Positions 25,079-33,100 of a stretch of DNA of 38,511 nt are shown piece by piece; positions within the stretch are counted from its first letter, which is position 1, and the number at the start of each line of letters is the position of its first letter. The notes under the pieces are model-generated. The model saw only the letters and a program-made list of their open reading frames with translations. It was not told where the DNA came from and ran no database searches. This DNA comes from Pseudomonas sp. RGM2987 (lineage in GTDB: Bacteria; Pseudomonadota; Gammaproteobacteria; Pseudomonadales; Pseudomonadaceae), in the NCBI RefSeq assembly GCF_022952855.1, contig NZ_JALJDX010000172.1, forward strand, positions 1 through 38,511, given 5' to 3'. A program made the position numbers and the translations under genes.

Positions 25079-26776
25079 ATGACCCGATACGTCAAGGAAC
25101 TGCTGTTGGTGCTGTACCTGATCCGTGGCTATCACGATTACCTGGATCGTCTGGCGGCACTGGGTATTGGCGTCGCCACGCTGTTGTACGGTGCGATGTT
25201 CGTGGCATTGGTGGTAGCGCTGTGGATGACTGCTTACATCCGCCAGGCGCTGGTGCGGCATCTGTTCGCGTTGGCGATGTTTATCTCGGCGGTGTTTTTC
25301 GAGGTCTATGGGCGGGTGACCGACAGTTACCTGACCTACAGCCAGTTCGTGTCGCTGGTCTATTCCGGCGGTTTCATCCAGGAGGCGGCCTACCAGTACC
25401 GCGAGGTGATCATCAGCTCGGCGGCCGGCGGCCTGTTGTTGCTGTTGGGCATCGGCCTCAAGCCGCGTCGGCGGATGGCGATGCCGGCCTGGCTGCCCGT
25501 CGCCGCGCCAGTGCTCGGGGTGCTATTGCTCAGTACGGTGCTGTTCGTGCGGGCGGGGGAGGGCGCGCGCGGGCTGCCGATCATGTACACGCCGCTGGCC
25601 TACTTGAATCTGTTTGGCTACGAGGTCTTGCACAGCACGATCGGCCCTCGCGAATCGATTCGTATCGCGCGGCTAACCTCGCCGATCAATCACGATATCG
25701 TACTGATCATCGATGAGAGCGTGGCGGGCAATTACCTGGATATCAACACTGCGGGAGGTGTGCCCACGGGGCTTGAAACGCCGCCTGACGGCGTGCGGGT
25801 CTTCAATTTTGGCTATGCGGCCTCCATCGCCAATTGCAGCGCCGATACCAATGTCACCCTGCGTTACGGTGGCACCCGCGCCGACTATGTGCGCATCAAC
25901 AGCACCTTGCCGTCGATCTGGCAGTACGCCAAAAAAGCCGGTTTGCGCACGGTGTACATCGACGCCCAGCGCACAGGCGGCAATCTGCAGAACCTGATGA
26001 CCGATGTCGAAAAACGGGACATCGACGAATTCGTCCAATTCGACCAGGCCCGTGTGCTCGATCGCGACATGGCCGCTGCGGCAAAACTGATCGAGCTGCT
26101 GGGCGACGACCGGGCCGAACTGGTGGTGGTCAACAAGGTGGGGGCGCATTTCCCGGTCCACGACAAATACCCCGACGACTTCATGCGCTACCGGCCGGCT
26201 TTGCCCCGTGGGCAATTCCAGGACATTTCCGACACTGGCAAGCGCGATGGCTTCAATGGTCAGAGCGATGACTGGGTGCTGTACCGCAACGCTTACCGCA
26301 ACACCCTGCTGTGGAATGTCGGCGAGTTCTTCAAGCGAATCTTCCAGCAGGGCAATTTGAGCAATGCCGTCGTGATCTACACCTCCGACCACGGCCAGGA
26401 CCTGCACGAGCGCGGCAATCCCGGGCTCAACACCCATTGCGGTGGCTATCCGGTAGCGGAAGAGGGCCTGGTGCCGTTGGTGGTGATGGAGGGGGCGCAG
26501 TTGCACACCCTGGATTGGCAACGGGCCTGGGCACAGAACAAGGATCGCTCCAGTCACTACAACATCTTCCCAACCCTGTTGCGTTTGATGGGATACGAAC
26601 CGACCGCGACCGAATCGGCTTATGGCAAGGCCCTGGACCAACCCACCGATGACGACTTCACCTTCAACTACCGCTTCAACGCCCGACTGGGAGCGAAACC
26701 GGCGTGGCGGCACATTGACCTTGACACTATAGTCACACCCAAACCGACCCAGGCTGAAATGACGGCGGGGCATTGA
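25079..26776 (+). CDS. membrane sulfatase/phosphoethanolamine-transferase-like protein
   Basis: 565 aa. About five N-terminal hydrophobic segments (residues 25-160) are followed by a periplasmic alkaline-phosphatase-fold domain. Visible metal-site motifs are IDES (Glu213), NKVGAHFP (353-360) and TSDHGQDL (Asp437, His438), with the nucleophile probably in ANCSADTN (Ser254 is the best candidate). The layout matches EptA/CptA-type transferases that decorate LPS, and some members act as sulfatases. The gene is divergent from the exopolysaccharide operon and shares its 5' region. The ATG at 25079 has a weak GAGA ribosome site; the longer frame to 25004 adds no domain. Confidence 0.75.
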   Translation: MTRYVKELLLVLYLIRGYHDYLDRLAALGIGVATLLYGAMFVALVVALWMTAYIRQALVRHLFALAMFISAVFFEVYGRVTDSYLTYSQFVSLVYSGGFIQEAAYQYREVIISSAAGGLLLLLGIGLKPRRRMAMPAWLPVAAPVLGVLLLSTVLFVRAGEGARGLPIMYTPLAYLNLFGYEVLHSTIGPRESIRIARLTSPINHDIVLIIDESVAGNYLDINTAGGVPTGLETPPDGVRVFNFGYAASIANCSADTNVTLRYGGTRADYVRINSTLPSIWQYAKKAGLRTVYIDAQRTGGNLQNLMTDVEKRDIDEFVQFDQARVLDRDMAAAAKLIELLGDDRAELVVVNKVGAHFPVHDKYPDDFMRYRPALPRGQFQDISDTGKRDGFNGQSDDWVLYRNAYRNTLLWNVGEFFKRIFQQGNLSNAVVIYTSDHGQDLHERGNPGLNTHCGGYPVAEEGLVPLVVMEGAQLHTLDWQRAWAQNKDRSSHYNIFPTLLRLMGYEPTATESAYGKALDQPTDDDFTFNYRFNARLGAKPAWRHIDLDTIVTPKPTQAEMTAGH

Positions 26777-26810
26777 TTCCACATGAGGTCTTGAGCGTCC
26801 AAAGCCCCCC

Positions 26811-27014
26811 GTGGGAGCGGGGAGTTCAAAGCAATGGTGTCCGCCACGAATCCCCTAATGTGGGAGCGGGCTTGCTCGCGAAAGCGGTGTGTCAGCTTGC
26901 AATGATGTTGAATGTGATGACGCCTTCGCGAGCAAGCCCGCTCCCACAGTATTTAGGGGTGTTCATGGCAATGGTGTCCGCCACGTATCCCTGTGGGAGC
27001 GAGCTTGCTCGCGA
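26811..27014. repeat. family-A REP cluster with a short direct duplication
   Basis: A truncated head (26811-26821) and three full units at 26859-26882 (+), 26925-26948 (-) and 26992-27014 (+). An 18-bp flank GCAATGGTGTCCGCCACG occurs at 26831 and again at 26969, so part of the array was copied with its border, offset 138 bp. The array fills most of the 350-bp gap between the sulfatase-like gene and the ABC operon. No gene is seen here. Confidence 0.88.
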
Positions 27015-27126
27015 TAGCGGTCTGTCGGTTTGCCGTGGCGGCAAGCCAGTCGCGTAGTCATTTCTGGATGGGTCCGCCGCTCAACTCCGCTATCCTGAGC
27101 CCTACGTTTATCCATCGGGCCGTTCC

Positions 27127-27792
27127 ATGCTGCAAGTGCGTGAAGTATTCAAAAGCTACCTCACCCCCCAGGGTCCGCTGCCGGTGTTGCAAGGCATCGA
27201 CCTGACGCTACCACCCGGCAGCAGCCTGGCGTTGATGGGGGAGTCCGGCAGTGGCAAGAGCACCTTGCTGCACTTGGTGGCCGGACTGGACAAGGTTGAT
27301 GGCGGCAGCATCCGCAGTGGCGAGTATCAGCTCGACGGGATGAGCGAAAGCCAATTGGCGAACTGGCGGCGTACGGAAATCGGCCTGGTGTTCCAGCAAT
27401 TCAACCTCATCAGCAGCTTGTCGGTGCAAGACAACCTGGCGTTCCAGGCGCGACTGGCTGGCCGCTACGACCCGGCCTGGCAAAGCCATTTGGTGGGGCG
27501 GCTGGGGCTCAAGGACCTGTTGCGCCGCTATCCCGAGCAACTATCCGGCGGGCAGCAGCAACGGGTGGCGTTGGGGCGGGCGCTGGCTTCTCGACCGCCT
27601 TTGCTGCTGGCCGACGAACCCACCGGCAGCCTCGACGAGGCCACCAGCGATGAAGTCTTGCAGCTGTTGCTGGAACTGCTGGACGGCAGCTCCACCAGCC
27701 TTTTGATGGTGACCCACAGTTCGCGGGTGGCGGCGCGTCTGGCCCAGCGCGTGGTGTTACACCGTGGACGTCTGGCGCAGGCCCAGGCGTGA
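27127..27792 (+). CDS. ABC transporter ATPase (LolD/MacB class)
   Basis: 221 aa single ABC domain. Walker A GESGSGKS (38-45), Q-loop VFQQFNLIS, signature LSGGQQQR, Walker B LLLADEPTGSLD and the switch His in VTHSSRV are all canonical. This class pairs with FtsX-type permeases and drives mechanotransmission or lipid/lipoprotein movement rather than classic import. Its stop overlaps the permease start (ATGA). It stands first in a three-gene operon preceded by a REP array. Confidence 0.88.
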   Translation: MLQVREVFKSYLTPQGPLPVLQGIDLTLPPGSSLALMGESGSGKSTLLHLVAGLDKVDGGSIRSGEYQLDGMSESQLANWRRTEIGLVFQQFNLISSLSVQDNLAFQARLAGRYDPAWQSHLVGRLGLKDLLRRYPEQLSGGQQQRVALGRALASRPPLLLADEPTGSLDEATSDEVLQLLLELLDGSSTSLLMVTHSSRVAARLAQRVVLHRGRLAQAQA

Positions 27793-30260
27793 TGATTTTT
27801 CGCCAGACCCTCAAGGCCTTGCTCAGCCATTGGCGACAGCACCCGGTGCAGTTTTTCAGCGTATTGACCGGCCTGTGGCTCGCCACCAGTCTGCTTACCG
27901 GGGTCCAGGCATTGAACAGTCAGGCCCGGGAAAGCTATGCCCGGGCCAGCCAGCTCATTGGTGGCCAGCCCCAGGCCAGTCTCAGCGCGCCCGGTGGCGG
28001 CACCTTTACCCAGCAATGGTTCGTCGAGCTGCGGCGCCAGGGCTGGCCGGTGTCGCCGGTGTTGCAGGCCCGGGTGGTGCTCAAGGGGCATGAGGACCAG
28101 CGCCTGCAACTGATGGGCATCGACCCGGTGTCGCTACCACCCGGTACGGCGCTGGCGGGGCAGGCGCGGGAGATGGCCGAGGTCGTGGAATTTTTCACCG
28201 ACCCCGGCCGCACCTGGATCGCGCCCCAGACGCTGCAAGCTTTGAGGTTGAGTGAAGGTGACCGGCCACAGACCGCCGACGGGCAAACGCTGCCGCCGCT
28301 GCATGTCCAGGTGGACATGGCGCCGGGCCTGCTGTTGATGGACATCGGCTTTGCCCAGCAGGTGCTCGGGCTGCCGGACCAGTTGTCGCGACTGCTGCTG
28401 CCCGCCACGTTCAGCGCCGCGTTGCCGGAGGCGTTCAACGGTCGGCTGCAATTCAAGCGCGCCGATGAAGAAAACAACCTGTCGCGCCTGACCGAAAGCT
28501 TTCACCTGAACCTTGATGCGCTGGGGTTTTTATCCTTTGTGGTTGGTTTGTTCATCGTTCATGCAGCCATCGGCCTGGCCCTGGAGCAACGCCGCAGTCT
28601 GCTGCGAACCCTGCGCGCCTGTGGCGTCAGTGCCCGGGTGCTGATCGCTAGCCTGGTCATGGAATTGGGTGCGTTGGCCTTGCTGGGCGGGGTCGCCGGG
28701 GTGATCAGTGGCTATTGGCTGGCGAGCCTGCTGCTGCCCGATGTCGCAGCGAGCCTGCGCGGCTTGTACGGCGCCGAAGTGGCCGGGCACCTGAACCTCA
28801 GCCCGGCATGGTGGTTCAGCGGTATCGGCCTGAGCCTGCTCGGCGCGCTGCTGGCCGGGGCCGACAGCTTGCTGCGGGCGGCGCGTCTGCCGTTGCTGGC
28901 GCTGGCTAACCCCCAAGCTTGGCATCAGGCCCATGGGCGCTGGTTGCGACGCCAGGGCTGGGTGGCCACGTTGGCGGCATTGATCGCTGTGTCGGCGTTG
29001 ATCTGGGGTGACAGCCTCGCCAGTGGTTTTGTCCTGATGACGGCCCTGTTGCTGGGCGCGGCACTGGCCTTGCCGGTGTTGCTCAACGCAGCGCTGAACC
29101 AGTTGGCGCGGCGCGGTCGCTCAGTGCTCGGGCAATGGTTTCTCGCTGACTGCCGCCAGCAATTGCCGACGCTGAGCCTGGCCCTGATGGCGCTGCTGCT
29201 GGCGCTGGCGGCGAACATCGGCGCCGGCAGCATGACCTCCGGTTTCCGCCAGACTTTCAACAACTGGCTTGAACAGCGCCTGACCGCCGAGCTGTACATC
29301 AACCCGCAAACTGCGGCGCAGGCGGGTGAGCTGCGAAGCTGGCTCATGCAACAGCCGACGATCAGCGCCGTACTGCCCAATTGGCAAGTGTCCGTGCCGG
29401 TGCAAGGCTGGCCGACCGACGTCTACGGCATCATCGATCACCCGAACTACCGCCAGCATTGGCCGCTGCTGGAGTCCGCCGGCGACAAGCCCTGGGAGCA
29501 ACTGGCCGGCGCCGATACCCTGATGCTCAGCGAGCAGTTGGCCCGGCGTCTGAAAGTGAAGGTTGGCGATCAGATGACATTGCCGACGCCCCAGGGGCCC
29601 TGGACGCCGCGCATCGTCGGGATCTACGCCGACTACGGCAATCCCAAGGGGCACGTGCTGGTCAATGCCGATCACTTGTTGGCCCATTGGCCGCAGCTGA
29701 CGCCGAATCGCTTCAACCTGCGTATCGAGCCGTCCGCGATCCCTTCGCTGCTGACGGCGCTGCAAAGCCGCTTCACTCTGGATGACAACCACATTGTCGA
29801 TCAGGCGCGGCTCAAGGGTTGGTCGACCCAGGTCTTCGAGCGCACCTTTGCCGCCACCGCCGCGCTCAACAGCCTGACCCTGGCGGTGGCCGGGGTGGCG
29901 CTGTTCATCAGCCTGCTGACCCAGAGCCAGAGTCGTCTCGGCCAGTTGGCGCCGCTGTGGGCGCTGGGCGTGACGCGGCGCCAGCTGATGCTGCTCAACC
30001 TCGGCCAGACCTGGCTGCTGGCGCTGTTGACCCTGGTGCTGGCCGTGCCGCTGGGCATCGCCCTGGCCTGGTGCCTGGACGCGGTGATCAACGTGCAGGC
30101 CTTCGGCTGGCGCCTGCCGTTGCGGGTGTTCCCGCTGCAACTGGCGCAATTGCTGGCCCTGGCGATGCTTGCCACGCTGCTGGCGTCAGCCTGGCCGCTG
30201 TACGCGCTGTACCGCACGCATCCGGCGGATTTGCTGAGGACCTTCGCCCATGAAGATTAG
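27789..30260 (+). CDS. FtsX-family ABC permease (large, YbbP-like)
   Basis: 823 aa inner-membrane protein. A first helix lies near residues 22-42; after a periplasmic domain a cluster of helices follows (about 235-450), then a second periplasmic domain and a final group near 690-815, for roughly ten helices in all. Duplicated FtsX halves of this kind are the YbbP/AttFG type. It forms the membrane part of the transporter with the ATPase and probably hands a lipid or lipoprotein to, or takes it from, the downstream lipocalin-like lipoprotein. Overlaps of 4 nt upstream and 11 nt downstream indicate one operon. Confidence 0.83.
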   Translation: MMIFRQTLKALLSHWRQHPVQFFSVLTGLWLATSLLTGVQALNSQARESYARASQLIGGQPQASLSAPGGGTFTQQWFVELRRQGWPVSPVLQARVVLKGHEDQRLQLMGIDPVSLPPGTALAGQAREMAEVVEFFTDPGRTWIAPQTLQALRLSEGDRPQTADGQTLPPLHVQVDMAPGLLLMDIGFAQQVLGLPDQLSRLLLPATFSAALPEAFNGRLQFKRADEENNLSRLTESFHLNLDALGFLSFVVGLFIVHAAIGLALEQRRSLLRTLRACGVSARVLIASLVMELGALALLGGVAGVISGYWLASLLLPDVAASLRGLYGAEVAGHLNLSPAWWFSGIGLSLLGALLAGADSLLRAARLPLLALANPQAWHQAHGRWLRRQGWVATLAALIAVSALIWGDSLASGFVLMTALLLGAALALPVLLNAALNQLARRGRSVLGQWFLADCRQQLPTLSLALMALLLALAANIGAGSMTSGFRQTFNNWLEQRLTAELYINPQTAAQAGELRSWLMQQPTISAVLPNWQVSVPVQGWPTDVYGIIDHPNYRQHWPLLESAGDKPWEQLAGADTLMLSEQLARRLKVKVGDQMTLPTPQGPWTPRIVGIYADYGNPKGHVLVNADHLLAHWPQLTPNRFNLRIEPSAIPSLLTALQSRFTLDDNHIVDQARLKGWSTQVFERTFAATAALNSLTLAVAGVALFISLLTQSQSRLGQLAPLWALGVTRRQLMLLNLGQTWLLALLTLVLAVPLGIALAWCLDAVINVQAFGWRLPLRVFPLQLAQLLALAMLATLLASAWPLYALYRTHPADLLRTFAHED

Positions 30261-31320
30261 GATCGGGCTGATGTTGCTGGCGTTGCTCAACGGCTGCGAC
30301 AACGCCCAGGCGCCGCAAAAGGGCTTTGCCGGCTTGGGCGACCAGGCTGTCGCGTTCACGCCGGTGGTGCCGGGGCGGGTGTTCAGCTTCCCGGCTGACC
30401 ATGGCGCCCATGAAGGTTTTCGTATCGAGTGGTGGTACGTCACCGCCAATCTCAAGGACGCCCAGGGCCGGGAATTCGGCGTGCAGTGGACGCTGTTTCG
30501 CAGCGCCCTGAATGCCGCACCCCAGGTGAGCGGCTGGCGCAACCAGACGATCTGGCTCGGTCACGCCGCCGTCACGTCCGCCACTGTGCACCACGCCGCC
30601 GAACGCTACGCCCGGGGCGGGGTGGGGCAGGCCGGCGTGCAGGCTGTGCCATTCAATGCCTGGATTGATGACTGGCAGTTCGCTACCCACGCGCCAGGGG
30701 CCGACCCTCTGGCGGACATGCAACTGAAGGCCCGTGACCCGCGCTTCAGCTACGAGTTGCGGCTCACCTCGACCCGGCCGCTGGTGTTACAGGGCGATAA
30801 TGGCTTCAGCCAGAAATCCGCTGCCGGCCAGGCGTCGTATTACTACAGCCAGCCGTTCTTCCAGGCCAGCGGCCAACTGGACATCGACGGCCAGCGCTAT
30901 CAGGTCAACGGCCCGGCCTGGCTTGACCGGGAGTGGAGCAGCCAACCCCTTACCGCCAACCAGACCGGGTGGGACTGGTTCTCCCTGCACCTGGACAATG
31001 GCGAACATGTGATGCTGTACCGCATGCGCCACAAGGACGGCGCGCCGTACCTCACCGGCACGTGGATCGATGCTCGCGGCCAGGCGCAGAGCCTGCATGC
31101 CGGGGACATCGAGCTTGTGCCGTTGGACCGGGCCAAGGTCGCCGGGCGCTCGATGCCGGTGCGCTGGTCGATCAGGATTCCCGGCAAACAGCTCGACATC
31201 ACCACCCAGGCCCTGAACCCCGACGCCTGGATGGACCTGCGCATTCCCTATTGGGAAGGCCCGGTGCAGTTGCAGGGCAGCCACGGCGGCACGGGCTACC
31301 TGGAAATGACCGGCTACTGA
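30250..31320 (+). CDS. AttH/CrtC-like (lipocalin-like) lipoprotein
   Basis: 356 aa. The N-terminal signal ends in LNGC (Cys16), a probable lipobox, so the protein is likely anchored to a membrane. The body begins HEGFRIEWWYVTANL, the signature of the AttH/carotenoid 1,2-hydratase-like family with a double lipocalin-type barrel, and contains the family's Trp-Leu-Asp-Arg-Glu-Trp (LDREWSSQ) segment near 220. Carotenoid hydration is unlikely here; the operon with an ABC ATPase and FtsX permease resembles the att-type cluster, which suggests binding of a hydrophobic ligand in the periplasm. Confidence 0.8.
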   Translation: MKIRIGLMLLALLNGCDNAQAPQKGFAGLGDQAVAFTPVVPGRVFSFPADHGAHEGFRIEWWYVTANLKDAQGREFGVQWTLFRSALNAAPQVSGWRNQTIWLGHAAVTSATVHHAAERYARGGVGQAGVQAVPFNAWIDDWQFATHAPGADPLADMQLKARDPRFSYELRLTSTRPLVLQGDNGFSQKSAAGQASYYYSQPFFQASGQLDIDGQRYQVNGPAWLDREWSSQPLTANQTGWDWFSLHLDNGEHVMLYRMRHKDGAPYLTGTWIDARGQAQSLHAGDIELVPLDRAKVAGRSMPVRWSIRIPGKQLDITTQALNPDAWMDLRIPYWEGPVQLQGSHGGTGYLEMTGY

Positions 31321-31385
31321 AACCCGCCGGAACTCCTCCCAAACCTCGACCCTCATAGCTTATGAATGCCTCGCAGGAGCCCGTC

Positions 31386-31628
31386 ATGAGCGATGACCTC
31401 AAACTTCCGTCCCTGGCCGATTGGCAGCGACTGTTCGACGACCAAGCTTATTGGCAGCAGTCCCCCGACGCCCATTTCACCGAGTTGATGCGAGTGGCCG
31501 ACGACCTGTTCGGCCAGGGCGCCATCGACCTGACGCAGTGGCAGGAGCTCAAGGCCCGGGCCGAGCAACTGCACCAACGTTCCCCGGATGCCAATGTCGC
31601 CGAAGAAGTCGCCGACCCCGACGCCTGA
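31386..31628 (+). CDS. small acidic protein, unknown function
   Basis: 80 aa, acidic and helical (LPSLADWQRLFDDQAYWQQ, then MRVADDLFGQGAIDLTQWQEL), no membrane segment. I chose the ATG at 31386 with its GGAG ribosome site; an upstream ATG at 31362 in the same frame is possible and adds eight residues. It lies 65 nt after the AttH-like gene, so it may be co-transcribed or have its own promoter. No named family recognised. Confidence 0.65.
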   Translation: MSDDLKLPSLADWQRLFDDQAYWQQSPDAHFTELMRVADDLFGQGAIDLTQWQELKARAEQLHQRSPDANVAEEVADPDA

Positions 31629-31659
31629 TCCCAGGCGCGAACGACCCAAGGAGTTCGCC

Positions 31660-31830
31660 ATGAAGCACCATCCTGATCAAGCCCAGCAGAACCCCGACGA
31701 ACCGGCAATGCCCGGCGAAGTGGAGCGCGACAACGACGCCCTTCGCCCGAACGACCCGGTCAAGCGCAAGCAGCAGGGCGACCCCGAGGCGGGGGAGACC
31801 GATGCACAGAAAACCGGGCGGCATGACTGA
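31660..31830 (+). CDS. small hydrophilic protein, unknown function
   Basis: 56 aa, rich in Pro, Asp, Glu, Gln and Lys, predicted disordered and without hydrophobic residues in any run. An AAGGAG ribosome site (31648-31653) marks the ATG at 31660, so an upstream open frame (to 31588) is not used. It follows the 80-aa gene by 31 nt, probably in one transcript. Its composition resembles small stress-related hypothetical proteins of pseudomonads; function not assignable. Confidence 0.6.
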   Translation: MKHHPDQAQQNPDEPAMPGEVERDNDALRPNDPVKRKQQGDPEAGETDAQKTGRHD

Positions 31831-31993
31831 CTTCGCATATATCGTCAGTTATTAAACGAATTTGTTAATAAATGTTTAACTCGGCTGTGAAGTGTTGGGT
31901 GGGCTAGCTGATAACTTTTTGTACTTGCTAATTATTTTTGTATAGCTGTTTGTACAGTTATTTATAGGTGATATGTGTCACACACAAATCCCT

Positions 31994-32085
31994 GTGGCGA
32001 GGGAGCTTGCTCCCGCTGGACTGCGCAGCAGGCCCCAAAAGCGGCGTCCGCTGCGCGGCCGAGCGGGGGCAAGCTCCCTCGCCAC
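31994..32085. repeat. family-B REP pair (REPIN)
   Basis: GTGGCGAGGGAGCTTGC-type unit at 31994-32019 (+) and its inverted partner at about 32059-32085 (-), with a GC-rich spacer. Same family and layout as the pair at 7979-8086. It is a GC-rich insert inside an otherwise AT-rich stretch. Confidence 0.88.
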
Positions 32086-32220
32086 AGGGGCGGTGTAGAT
32101 CAAATGTAATTGTACGAACGGGAGGGTATTTGTTCAGTCGTTGATAGTTACGACTAAAGATAAACAGATATTTAAACGGGACGGCGGACACAGTGTGAAA
32201 GTTCCACTATTATTGTGCCC

Positions 32221-32282
32221 GTTCGCCCAGTGTTGGCTCTTTACCAGTGCATGGAATGCCGAGGCCGTTGCACTGGGCGAAC
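32221..32282. other. 12-bp perfect inverted repeat with 38-bp loop
   Basis: GTTCGCCCAGTG (32221-32232) is matched exactly by CACTGGGCGAAC (32271-32282). A third CCAGTGC at 32244-32250 can pair with the same right arm, so two alternative stems are possible. It is not a REP and lies 85 nt beyond the 3' end of hcp. It might be a protein-binding site, a small RNA or a scar of an insertion; no flanking target duplication was recognised. Confidence 0.55.
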
Positions 32283-32320
32283 ACCATCCGGATTAAAACT
32301 TTTTGATAAGTCTGATTGCA

Positions 32321-32346
32321 CATCGACCAGCAGCGGCTGGTCGATG
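32321..32346 (-). terminator. stem-loop downstream of hcp
   Basis: CATCGACCAGC-AGCG-GCTGGTCGATG is a perfect 11-bp stem with a 4-nt loop, 20 nt after the hcp stop on its strand. No T-run follows immediately, so it may protect the transcript end rather than terminate as a classic intrinsic terminator. Confidence 0.55.
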
Positions 32347-32366
32347 AGTGGATGGTTGTGTCGGAG

Positions 32367-32885
32367 TTAAGCGGCGGGCGCCGCACCCCAGCTGTCGGTA
32401 TTTGAAGTACTGCTCCCAATGTGAGTCCAATCGATTTGGCGGTACGAGAAATGTACCTCCTGCATGTGGGTAAGATGCGCGTTGGCCGGATCTTGGCAAT
32501 GGAGCATGTAGTCCTTGATCTCGACGATAGACACGTCCATTAAGGTAGTGGTGTAGTAACGCTCCTCCTTGCCCTCGCTGGAAGTTCGGTACCAGCTGAT
32601 TTCAACGCTCTTCAGGAGCTGGCGGCTGCTCAGGAATCCCTGCAACAGTGGCGAGGTCCTGTCGAATATCTTGGTGACAACCAGAGGATGGTGGAGGCGC
32701 TGGCCAGCTACCTGACCGGACTGGGGGGAATACGGGACGGTTATACGATGCTCGATAGCCTGTACCATCACCTCATCTATATGACCGGACTGGTACAGAT
32801 TGCCTACCGACTTGGGGGTGGACGCGTCTGCGGTGACCAATTCGTTGTTCGGGCCAATAATGGACATGTATGCGGGGATAGCCAA
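32367..32885 (-). CDS. hcp: orphan Hcp (type VI secretion tube protein) with TTG start
   Basis: 172 aa Hcp-family protein of the AIPAYMSI type: SVGNLYQSGHIDEVMVQ, SPQSGQVAGQRLHHPLVVTK, EISWYRTS, CQDPANAHLTH and VHFSYRQIDWTH are all family landmarks. Hcp hexamers build the T6SS tube and can carry effectors in the lumen. The start is read as TTG: GGAAGGAG (32892-32899) stands 6 nt before it, and the residues from there match the family N-terminus. It diverges from the common form at several positions (HIDE for HEDE, VPYSPQ for IPRDPQ) and has a GAAPAA tail. No other T6SS gene or effector is adjacent, so it is an orphan in an AT-richer patch. Confidence 0.85.
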   Translation of the reverse strand: MAIPAYMSIIGPNNELVTADASTPKSVGNLYQSGHIDEVMVQAIEHRITVPYSPQSGQVAGQRLHHPLVVTKIFDRTSPLLQGFLSSRQLLKSVEISWYRTSSEGKEERYYTTTLMDVSIVEIKDYMLHCQDPANAHLTHMQEVHFSYRQIDWTHIGSSTSNTDSWGAAPAA

Positions 32886-33100
32886 TGGACGCTCCTTCCT
32901 GGATAACGAAGTCCTCGAGGACGTGAATCGTCCCGAGGGGCCAGACGATTATCAAGAGCTGTGCCATTTTTAAAAAAATCTTCTAAATCAATGCGTTGGA
33001 TGTTTTGTTTGCACAAATCCACGCTGTGCTGACAGAAAATCGCATCAAGCCTTGCCCAGCCCAACGCAACTTCCTGCCATCCCCGTCTTACAACCTATTC

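Larger units (their letters stand above)
31831..32366. other. 536-bp non-coding stretch, partly AT-rich
   Basis: No convincing gene. The flanks (31840-31980 and 32095-32200) are far more AT-rich than the window average. In between lies a family-B REP pair. A perfect 6-bp inverted repeat AGTCGT/ACGACT (32136-32155) and the two larger inverted repeats listed separately fill the remainder. It may hold promoters or a small RNA. Confidence 0.6.

Noticed and set aside
26773..27205. Small plus-strand frames between the sulfatase-like gene and the ABC ATPase
   Set aside because: The translations are REP-derived or run into the ATPase gene in another frame; no ribosome site supports them.
31958..32191. 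77-codon minus-strand frame in the AT-rich gap
   Set aside because: Its middle is the family-B REP pair and the flanks have no coding character or ribosome site.
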